From an uncultured Hungatella sp. (GTDB lineage Bacteria > Bacillota > Clostridia > Lachnospirales > Lachnospiraceae), in contig CAJUPQ010000120.1 of assembly GCA_910588505.1 (NCBI GenBank), positions 1 to 6,581 of the forward strand: DNA of 6,581 nt. Reading direction: 5' to 3'. The notes below the pieces were generated by a model. That model saw only the letters and a program-made list of their open reading frames with translations, did no database searches and was not told the origin of the DNA. This document shows positions 1 to 4,689 of this stretch, in pieces. Both the position numbers and the translations under genes were made by a program. Each line of letters opens with the position of its first letter. Positions within the stretch are counted from its first letter, which is position 1.

Positions 1-513
1 ATTGTAAATGTATCTGCCAAGGATCTGGGAACAGGCAAGGAGCAGCATATTACCATTACCTCCGGGTCCAACATGTCTGATTCTGATATTGAGAAGGCTG
101 TGAAGGAAGCGGCGGAGTATGAGGCTCAGGACAGAAAGCGCAAGGAAGCCATCGACGCGAGAAATGACGCGGATTCCATGGTATTCCAGACCGAGAAGGC
201 TCTGGCAGATGTAGGAGATAAGATTGACGCTAACGACAAAGCTGCTGTGGAAGCGGACCTGAATGCGTTGAAGGAAGCCATCAACCGGGCTCCTGTTGAG
301 GAGATGACCGACGCCCAGGTGGAGGATATCAAGGCAGGCAAGGAGAAGCTGATGACAAGCGCTCAGGCGCTGTTCGCCAAGGTGTATGAGCAGGCTCAGG
401 CAGCAGGAGCAGGCGCCGGAGCGGCAGGCCCGGATATGGGAGCAGGAGAAGGCAACGGGGCGGCACAGCAGCCGGATGACGATGTGATTGACGGAGATTT
501 CAGGGAAGTATAA
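1..513 (+). CDS. dnaK: Chaperone protein DnaK (Hsp70), C-terminal part only, 5' end outside the window
   Basis: This is the last 170 residues of DnaK, the ATP-driven Hsp70 chaperone that binds unfolded cytoplasmic proteins together with DnaJ and GrpE. The frame is open from base 1. It begins in the substrate-binding beta domain with the conserved stretch VSAKDLGTGKEQ and continues into the helical lid, with the typical SDxDIEKAVKEAAEYEAQD and NDADSMVFQTEKAL segments. A low-complexity Gly/Ala linker (about codons 130-155 of the visible part) follows. The protein ends in an acidic tail, DDDVIDGDFREV, which matches the usual DnaK C-terminus. The nucleotide-binding domain lies upstream of the window. 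dnaJ follows 148 bp downstream on the same strand, the normal dnaK-dnaJ order. Any heat-shock promoter or CIRCE operator would lie upstream and is not visible. The ATG at position 73 is internal and is not the gene start. Identity is essentially certain. Confidence 0.97.
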   Translation: MVNVSAKDLGTGKEQHITITSGSNMSDSDIEKAVKEAAEYEAQDRKRKEAIDARNDADSMVFQTEKALADVGDKIDANDKAAVEADLNALKEAINRAPVEEMTDAQVEDIKAGKEKLMTSAQALFAKVYEQAQAAGAGAGAAGPDMGAGEGNGAAQQPDDDVIDGDFREV

Positions 514-599
514 AGAATCGTTTCCCATGAACCGTGGGGTAACCATTCGCTACCCGGACGCGGCGCGGCAAAGTTCGGGGTTCCCACTATATATTGCGG
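514..599. other. GC-rich structured stretch in the dnaK-dnaJ spacer, possible small dispersed repeat
   Basis: The spacer between dnaK and the hairpin at 600 is compact and GC-rich, and it contains short complementary pieces. GGGTA (537-541) can pair with TACCC (551-555) around a 9-nt loop, and GAACC (529-533) can pair with GGTTC (579-583) to enclose it, giving a possible branched fold. GGGAA (503-507) with TTCCC (521-525) could form a third stem across the dnaK stop codon. No gene or start signal fits here. It could be a REP- or MITE-like repeat, or an RNA element of the operon. With only one copy visible, I cannot decide between these. Confidence 0.3.
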
Positions 600-627
600 A
601 AAAGTGTTGTAGCAGTACAGCACTTTT
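600..627 (+). promoter_or_regulatory. Stem-loop between dnaK and dnaJ (attenuator or RNA-processing hairpin)
   Basis: The arms AAAAGTGTTGT (600-610) and ACAGCACTTTT (617-627) form an 11-bp stem with one G-U wobble and a 6-nt loop. The stem has A residues at its 5' foot and TTTT at its 3' foot, like many intrinsic terminators of Bacillota, but the T run is only four long and inside the stem. Full termination here would uncouple dnaJ from dnaK. Partial termination, or protection of the dnaK mRNA 3' end, is more likely (inference). dnaJ starts 34 nt after the stem. Confidence 0.6.
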
Positions 628-661
628 CTGTGATGTTTGGAGATCGGAAAGGTAGACCAGT

Positions 662-1822
662 ATGGCAGAGAGCAAGAGAGATTACTACGAAGTCCTGGGC
701 GTCCCAAAGAACGCGGATGACGCGGCGATCAAAAAGGCGTACAGAGTCCTGGCAAAGAAATATCACCCGGATGCCAATCCGGGAGACACGGAGGCAGAGA
801 AAAAGTTTAAGGAGGCTTCCGAGGCCTACAGCGTGCTCAGCGACAGCGAGAAGAGAAAGCAGTATGACCAGTTCGGCCACGCGGCCTTTGACGGCGGCGC
901 AGGCGGAGGCGGCGGCTTCGGCGGGTTTGGCGGTTTCGGCGGGTTCGACGGCGCGGATATGGGAGATATTTTCGGAGATATTTTTGGGGATATTTTCGGC
1001 GGCGGCCGCTCCAGAAGCAGTTCCAGGTATAACGGCCCCATGAGGGGCGCTAATGTGAGGACCAGCGTGAGGATCACCTTTGAGGAGGCTATCTTCGGCT
1101 GTGAGAAAGAGATTGATATTAACTACAAGGAAGAGTGTGCTTCTTGTCACGGCACAGGGGCAAAAGCCGGTACTTCGCCGGAGACCTGCTCCAAGTGCAA
1201 CGGCAAGGGCAAGATCATGTACACCCAGCAGTCCATGTTCGGCACGGTGCAGAATGTCCAAACCTGTCCGGACTGCGGCGGCACGGGCAGGGTGATCCGG
1301 GAGAAGTGTCCTGACTGCCGGGGAACAGGGTATATTACCAGGAGGAAGAAGCTGAAGATCACCATCCCCGCAGGCATCGACGACGGGCAGAGTATCCGCA
1401 TGGCAGGTTCCGGAGAACCTGGGAGCAATGGCGGAGAGAGGGGAGATCTGCTGGTGGAGGCCGTGGTGTCCAAGCATCCGGTGTTCGTCCGCAGGGAGAC
1501 CAGCATTTACTCTACCGTGCCCATCTCATTCGCCGTGGCGGCTCTTGGCGGACCTGTCCGCATCAAGACTGTGGACGGGGAGGTGGAGTACGAGGTGAAG
1601 GCCGGGACACAGACCGATACCAAGGTGCGGCTGAAAGGCAAGGGCGTGCCGTCTCTTCGGAATAAGGCGGTGCGTGGCGACCACTATGTGACTTTGGTGG
1701 TCCAGGTGCCGGAGCGGATGAACGAGGAGCAGAGGGAGGCTCTGCGGCGGTACGATGATCTGATGAACGGCAGGACGCCTAAGGAAGAGGGCGGACATAA
1801 GAAGAAAGGGTTGTTTAAGTAA
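662..1822 (+). CDS. dnaJ: Chaperone protein DnaJ (Hsp40), type I, complete
   Basis: This 386-residue cytoplasmic co-chaperone delivers unfolded proteins to DnaK and stimulates its ATPase. The J domain covers about residues 1-70, with the DnaK-contacting HPD motif at 35-37 (KKYHPDAN). A Gly/Phe-rich linker follows (about 77-115) and includes three tandem GDIF units. The zinc-binding domain has all four CxxCxGxG motifs, with cysteines at 159/162, 176/179, 202/205 and 216/219. The two C-terminal beta domains run from about 228 to 350 and include the typical KITIPAGIDDGQSIR and LKGKGVPSLR segments. The protein ends in a Lys-rich tail. The length is normal for type I DnaJ and no key residue is missing. 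The ATG at 662 is preceded by a modest Shine-Dalgarno, GGAAAGG (646-652), 9 nt upstream. The gene lies downstream of dnaK and is followed by a strong stem. The gene that would normally follow dnaJ in many clostridia (prmA) is not here. Confidence 0.98.
   Translation: MAESKRDYYEVLGVPKNADDAAIKKAYRVLAKKYHPDANPGDTEAEKKFKEASEAYSVLSDSEKRKQYDQFGHAAFDGGAGGGGGFGGFGGFGGFDGADMGDIFGDIFGDIFGGGRSRSSSRYNGPMRGANVRTSVRITFEEAIFGCEKEIDINYKEECASCHGTGAKAGTSPETCSKCNGKGKIMYTQQSMFGTVQNVQTCPDCGGTGRVIREKCPDCRGTGYITRRKKLKITIPAGIDDGQSIRMAGSGEPGSNGGERGDLLVEAVVSKHPVFVRRETSIYSTVPISFAVAALGGPVRIKTVDGEVEYEVKAGTQTDTKVRLKGKGVPSLRNKAVRGDHYVTLVVQVPERMNEEQREALRRYDDLMNGRTPKEEGGHKKKGLFK
962..997 (+). repeat. Three tandem 12-bp units encoding GDIF within dnaJ
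   Basis: Three in-frame copies of a 12-bp unit (GGAGATATTTTC with minor changes at codon ends) encode GDIF-GDIF-GDIF at DnaJ residues 101-112. DIF motifs in the G/F region are a known feature of bacterial DnaJ and affect its regulation of DnaK, so this is probably a normal, functional repeat. The exact number of copies could vary by slippage without breaking the frame. Confidence 0.8.
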
Positions 1823-1837
1823 CATAGATGGTGTGAT

Positions 1838-1873
1838 GATGGGAAAGCATTCGGGATCGAGTGCTTTCCTATC
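1838..1873 (+). terminator. Stem-loop after dnaJ, probable end of the chaperone operon
   Basis: The arms GATGGGAAAGCATTC (1838-1852) and GAGTGCTTTCCTATC (1859-1873) pair over 15 bp with two G-U wobbles and a 6-nt loop. The stem starts 15 nt after the dnaJ stop codon. There is no T-tract after it, so it may act as a weak or factor-assisted terminator, or as a 3'-end stabiliser. The abrupt drop in GC content just downstream supports an operon boundary here. Confidence 0.6.
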
Positions 1874-1920
1874 CATGGGCGAGGAAGCAGTTTGTATATT
1901 GAGCTAAGAAGTTAACATTG

Positions 1921-2413
1921 GGAGGTGGTGTAGATAAGGTGTATATTTTGGAATATTCAGAAAAAAATCTGGTTCAGGAACTTGCGGAACTTATAAACGA
2001 AAATCAGATTGATATTGCTATAGCTGCAGAGGCGGAAAATTTAGATATTTCGCATCTGTTGGAGAGGCTGATGACAAAAAGGTCTTGAAAATGGAGATTT
2101 TTGCTTACAGAAAGAAAAACAATACATAGTATATAAAATCAAAGGGAATAAAAAGAATTATCTGTTATTTGCGGCACATCTGTCAAGTGCAATGTATCTA
2201 AGCGAATCAGCGAGAAGCCAGAGGGCAGGCGATCTATCCCGAATTTTTATGAAAATAGAAAGCGAGTGTAATAAGGAGGCTGGTAAAGAAGAAGAGAGGA
2301 ATTACAGAGCTGTTGTGGTGGGAGACATTAATCTGCATCCGTTTTCAGATGGAGTAATAGGTATGCATGGATTCCATGCTGTTTTAGATGAGAATATTGC
2401 AAAAAGCATTTAA
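1921..2413 (+). pseudogene. Decayed endonuclease/exonuclease/phosphatase (EEP) superfamily gene
   Basis: The remains of a Mg-dependent hydrolase gene of the EEP fold are spread over two frames. A good ribosome binding site, GGAGGTGG (1921-1928), precedes ATA (1934) where an ATG is expected. The frame starting there reads RCIFWNIQKK, containing the family's FWN motif (1946-1954). A tract of seven A (1961-1967), apparently one base short, shifts the reading to frame 1. Frame 1 gives NLVQELAELINENQIDIAI followed by AEAEN (2026-2040), with the metal-binding Glu, and ends at TGA 2086. One extra A in the tract at 2076-2080 would explain the return to frame 2. Frame 2 then runs to TAA 2411 and carries YLLFAAHLSS (His at 2177) and VVVGDINLHPF (GDxN at 2321-2332). 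The C-terminal SDHLP-type motif is absent, so the 3' part is missing. The stretch between AEAEN and the His motif also seems shorter than I would expect. The region is AT-rich, unlike its neighbours, which suggests acquired DNA in decay. The superfamily is clear, but the original substrate cannot be told. Confidence 0.8.
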
Positions 2414-2425
2414 GATTGTAGATAA

Positions 2426-2542
2426 AATTGGGAAAAGAAAGTTGATCTATTTGTAACTGCATTGAGAGAAATCTTGTCATCTGATGAGATAAATACGAAA
2501 ATTCAGGTGTTGTATTCAAAAGCAGGTATCCAGGGACGCTAA
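2426..2542 (+). pseudogene. Unidentified C-terminal coding remnant, 38 codons, no start
   Basis: After stop codons at 2411 and 2423, the same frame is open from 2426 to TAA at 2540. It encodes a peptide that looks like real protein: KKVDLFVTALREILSSDEI, then KIQVLYSKAGIQGR. There is an amphipathic helix followed by a strand-like piece, but no start codon with a ribosome binding site. It may be the true 3' end of the decayed EEP gene after an internal deletion, or the tail of a second lost gene. I do not recognise a family. The stop lies 21 nt before the proC start. Confidence 0.45.
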
Positions 2543-2563
2543 GAGTGAAGGAGGCAATAGATT

Positions 2564-3352
2564 ATGAAAGAAATTAAAGTAGGTTTTATCGGCTTCGGAA
2601 ACATGGCCCAGGCTATGGCAGAGGGTATGATACGGGGAGGGGCCCTAGAGCCGGACAGGATTTATGCCTGTGCCGGAAATCAGGACAAGCTGAGGGATAA
2701 CGCAGGGCGATATGGAATCCATGGGTGTGAGACAGTAAGGGAAACGGTGGAAAAGTCGGATGTGGTCATTGTGGCGGTGAAACCGTATCTGGTGGAGGAG
2801 GTATTGTCCCCTGTACGGGACATTCTTAAGGGGAAGGTGCTGATCTCTGTGGCGGTTAATTTGACCTTTGAGAAGTATGAGGAGTTTCTGCTTCCGGGAA
2901 CCCATCACTTAAGCACCTTGCCTAACACGCCGGTGGCTGTGGGGGAGGGGATCATCCTGTGCGAGGAGAGGCATTCCCTTACAGAGGAGGAGTTTGGGAC
3001 TGTGAGGGAATTATTTTCCTCCATGGGAATGGTGGAGGTTGTGGACAAAGAACACTTAGGGATCGCCGGGACCATAAGCGGGTGCGGCCCGGCTTTCGCG
3101 GCTATGTTTATCGAGGCTTTGAGCGACGGGGCGGTGCTTCACGGGCTGTCCAGGGAGCTTTCCTATAAGCTGGCCAGCCAGATGGTGGCGGGAACCGGGA
3201 AGATGCAGCTGGCGACAGGACGCCATCCCGGAGTTATGAAAGACGGGGTGTGTTCGCCGGGCGGGACTACCATAGCGGGGGTTTGCGCCATGGAGAGGAA
3301 GGGTTTTCGGGGGGCTGTGATCGAGGGGGTTGACGCGGTTATGAAGAGATGA
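2564..3352 (+). CDS. proC: Pyrroline-5-carboxylate reductase
   Basis: This 262-residue cytoplasmic enzyme catalyses the last step of proline synthesis, the NAD(P)H-dependent reduction of 1-pyrroline-5-carboxylate to L-proline. The N-terminal Rossmann fold has the dinucleotide-binding motif GFIGFGNMA (7-15), and the strand DVVIVAVKP (66-74) is typical of the family. The segment STLPNTPVAVGEG (117-129) corresponds to the conserved MPNTP region, although the residue before PN is Leu rather than the usual Met. The C-terminal dimerisation domain carries ISGCGPAF (171-178) and the family signature around VCSPGGTTIAGV (229-240). The length is normal. The ATG at 2564 has an ideal site, AAGGAGG (2548-2554), 9 nt upstream. 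No convincing promoter is seen between the upstream remnants and this gene, so transcription may start inside the AT-rich decayed region. The stop codon overlaps the next gene's first ATG (ATGA), suggesting coupling. Confidence 0.95.
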   Translation: MKEIKVGFIGFGNMAQAMAEGMIRGGALEPDRIYACAGNQDKLRDNAGRYGIHGCETVRETVEKSDVVIVAVKPYLVEEVLSPVRDILKGKVLISVAVNLTFEKYEEFLLPGTHHLSTLPNTPVAVGEGIILCEERHSLTEEEFGTVRELFSSMGMVEVVDKEHLGIAGTISGCGPAFAAMFIEALSDGAVLHGLSRELSYKLASQMVAGTGKMQLATGRHPGVMKDGVCSPGGTTIAGVCAMERKGFRGAVIEGVDAVMKR

Positions 3353-4011
3353 AAGGGTTGATAAAAAGGTTATCGCAGTTACAGGAAATGACAAGAAACA
3401 AAAGGAAGGTATGGGAAAATATGATGGAAAGAAAAGACAGAATGTATTCATGGCTGCGGAGGGCGGCGGCTGTGTTTGTTGTGGTGATGGGAACAGGGAT
3501 GTTGTTATGGGGTCCTGTAACGGCCATGGCAAAAGTAAAGGCAAAGGGACCTGGTGGGATCGATGTCTATGATTATCCGGGATTTAAGGGGGCCGGGCCA
3601 GGAGAGTATATGGTAAGCAGTTGGAATTATGAAAGCGACGAATCATGGGGACCGGCCTATCGGGGAGGCCCTTATGACAGAGGCTGGAGATACACACCGG
3701 ACGGATGGTGGTATCGGTTCGATAACGGGTCATGGCCTGCCGATGAATGGGCCTGTATTGACGGCCGGTGGTACTATTTTAATGAGGGAGGACATCTGAA
3801 AACCGGGTGGCTGGACAAGGACGGGTACCGGTACTATCTGAATCCGGTAGACGACGGGAGCCTGGGCGCCATGAGAGTGGGATGGCAGATCATAGGCGGG
3901 AAAGCCTACTATTTCAACGGCTCATCGGACGGGACGTATGGGGCGCTTCTGACCAATACCACCACGCCTGACGGATATCGGGTGGGGGCTGACGGGGCTA
4001 TGGTGAGATAG
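3349..4011 (+). CDS. Small secreted protein with cell-wall-binding (choline-binding-like) repeats
   Basis: The protein is up to 220 residues and is exported and probably attached non-covalently to the cell wall. A Lys/Arg-rich stretch (about 27-38) leads into a hydrophobic core (39-54, AAAVFVVVMGTGMLLW) and a likely signal peptidase site after VTAMA (61). The mature part has a Gly/Tyr/Pro-rich linker (62-111). Aromatic repeats of the CW_binding_1 kind follow: GWRYTPDGWWYRFDNG (112-127), GRWYYFNEGGHLKTGW (139-154), YRYYLNP to RVGW (160-179) and KAYYFNG to GADGAM (185-218). No catalytic domain is visible. The farthest start, 3349, overlaps the proC stop by four bases (ATGA). A start at 3421 or 3424 (MMERKDRMYSW) gives a more standard signal peptide and has AAGGAAGG upstream, so the true start is uncertain. 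Such proteins are common in Lachnospiraceae. The ligand (teichoic acid choline or another wall polymer) cannot be told. Confidence 0.85.
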   Translation: MKGLIKRLSQLQEMTRNKRKVWENMMERKDRMYSWLRRAAAVFVVVMGTGMLLWGPVTAMAKVKAKGPGGIDVYDYPGFKGAGPGEYMVSSWNYESDESWGPAYRGGPYDRGWRYTPDGWWYRFDNGSWPADEWACIDGRWYYFNEGGHLKTGWLDKDGYRYYLNPVDDGSLGAMRVGWQIIGGKAYYFNGSSDGTYGALLTNTTTPDGYRVGADGAMVR

Positions 4012-4017
4012 GGATAG

Positions 4018-4239
4018 GAATCATATTTTTTGATTTATCATACTCTGAAGAAAGTTTTAAATATCAAGTTTGATATTGTAGATTTAACGGCTTTAAAAGA
4101 GGATGACCAAATGATGGATAAAAAGCTTTTGGAGATCGGGATGGAAGTTAATGACAGCAGCGCCTACAAGACCATCCTTCCCTTCTTTGACTGGCCCCAC
4201 GACAATCCCCGCCCCTTGCTCACTCAATTATACACCTAA
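4018..4239 (+). pseudogene. Short gene remnant, possibly the end of a nucleotidyltransferase
   Basis: An open frame without a good start or ribosome binding site runs from 4018 to TAA at 4237. Its first half reads TLKKVLNIKFDIVDLTALKE, then KKLLEIGMEV. A hydrophobic strand with alternating acidic residues, then LxxL and a (E/G)xxI/V-type strand, resembles the end of small MNT-type nucleotidyltransferase domains (xxVDLVDL...ILxEGxxIY). The second half, PFFDWPHDNPRPLL, looks different and more GC-rich, as if joined by a deletion. The first half is AT-rich like the decayed region upstream of proC. The family assignment is a weak inference. It could also be an unrelated short orphan frame. Confidence 0.35.
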
Positions 4240-4349
4240 TATGACGAAATCAAAGTCCCGGGTTATCCAGGTTAATCTAAGTAAAAGCCAGATCTAATAC
4301 GATTGATATAACGCCTTAGCCCAGAATTGTCACATAAAGACAAAAACAA
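4240..4349. other. Non-coding spacer before the terminator
   Basis: Both strands are interrupted by stops and I see no ribosome binding site, RNA gene or clear promoter. The only nearby structure is the terminator that follows at 4350. Confidence 0.5.
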
Positions 4350-4395
4350 ACCGGCAGGCCCTGATCAGAGGCCTGCCGGTCTGTCCTTTTGTTTT
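4350..4395. terminator. Strong intrinsic terminator, probably bidirectional
   Basis: The arms ACCGGCAGGCC (4350-4360) and GGCCTGCCGGT (4370-4380) are perfect 11-bp complements around a 9-nt loop. On the + strand the stem is followed, after six bases, by CTTTTGTTTT. On the - strand it is followed at once by TTGTTTTTGTC, a better T-tract. It closes transcription from the proC/wall-protein side and insulates the downstream ATPase gene. The - strand side looks stronger, although no - strand gene is visible to its right within the window. Confidence 0.85.
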
Positions 4396-4620
4396 CCCGG
4401 ATTCCCAAAAAAGTGTGATTGAGTCTCGTAATGTGTAATGCAGCAGGAATTTCGAAAAATTATATTGTTTATTGAATATAGTCTACAGTTGCGCTTTCAG
4501 GATTCCGGTGGAACAAAATTTGTTTTCACCCGTTCAATAGAATAATGCGGGAACAGGGATTTTTATTGCAGAAAAAAAGAATTTTAAGGTGGAAAATACA
4601 GGAATCGGAAGTTTATGGGC
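4396..4620. other. AT-rich upstream region of the ATPase gene, with an imperfect palindrome at 4507-4530
   Basis: No credible gene is seen. The stretch at 4507-4530 (GGTGGAACAAAA then TTTGTTTTCACC, read as two 12-base halves) is a near-palindrome with 10 of 12 positions paired, including one G-U. Short copies of TATTGAA (4470s) and TTCAATA (4530s) face each other around it. These could be regulator binding sites, but AT-rich DNA produces such dyads by chance. Confidence 0.3.
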
Positions 4621-4655
4621 GTAACCTGTTGACAAGGGAGAACTATATAGGTTAC
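4621..4655. promoter_or_regulatory. Inverted repeat spanning the ATPase promoter, candidate operator
   Basis: GTAACCT (4621-4627) and AGGTTAC (4649-4655) are perfect 7-bp inverted copies separated by 21 bp. The left arm abuts the -35 box and the right arm enters the -10 box. The half-site centres are 28 bp apart, close to but not exactly three helical turns, so a dimeric or tetrameric regulator could contact both on nearly the same face and block RNA polymerase. This is an inference from placement. No regulator gene is beside it. Confidence 0.5.
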
Positions 4656-4658
4656 AAT
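4629..4658 (+). promoter_or_regulatory. Sigma-A-type promoter of the ATPase gene
   Basis: A consensus -35 box, TTGACA (4629-4634), is separated by 18 bp from TACAAT (4653-4658), one base off the TATAAT consensus. Transcription would start near 4665, giving a leader of only about 25 nt that contains the ribosome binding site GGAGG (4672-4676). It is the best promoter in the window. Confidence 0.8.
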
Positions 4659-4671
4659 CTCATGAGAGAAT

Positions 4672-4684
4672 GGAGGTGTTAGGG
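4672..4684 (+). promoter_or_regulatory. Ribosome binding site of the ATPase gene
   Basis: GGAGG at 4672-4676 lies 13 nt before the ATG at 4690, slightly long. A second weak site, AGGG (4681-4684), lies 5 nt before it. Together they support 4690 over the later in-frame ATG at 4729, which has no such site. Confidence 0.65.
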
Positions 4685-4689
4685 CAAAG

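Noticed and set aside
594..1043. 149-codon + strand frame overlapping dnaJ
   Set aside because: It starts at TTG within the hairpin region and lies out of frame inside dnaJ. Its Arg/Ser-rich content is typical of a shadow of a GC-rich gene.
587..1477. Long - strand frame of 296 codons opposite dnaJ
   Set aside because: It is antisense to a complete, motif-perfect dnaJ, with no recognisable domain and no ribosome binding site. It is a shadow frame.
1961..2080. Phase-variable gene switching through the two A-tracts
   Set aside because: Tracts of seven and five A are short for slippage switching. The start codon is also lost and the 3' catalytic part is missing, so restoring the frames would not give a working enzyme.
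2462..2494. proC promoter with TTGAGA and GATAAAT-like boxes
   Set aside because: The -10 match is poor, and AT-rich DNA gives many such pairs. It is not strong enough to report as a feature.
4545..4682. 45-codon + strand frame ending 8 nt before the ATPase start
   Set aside because: It spans the promoter itself, so it could not be made from that transcript. It has no ribosome binding site and matches no family I know.
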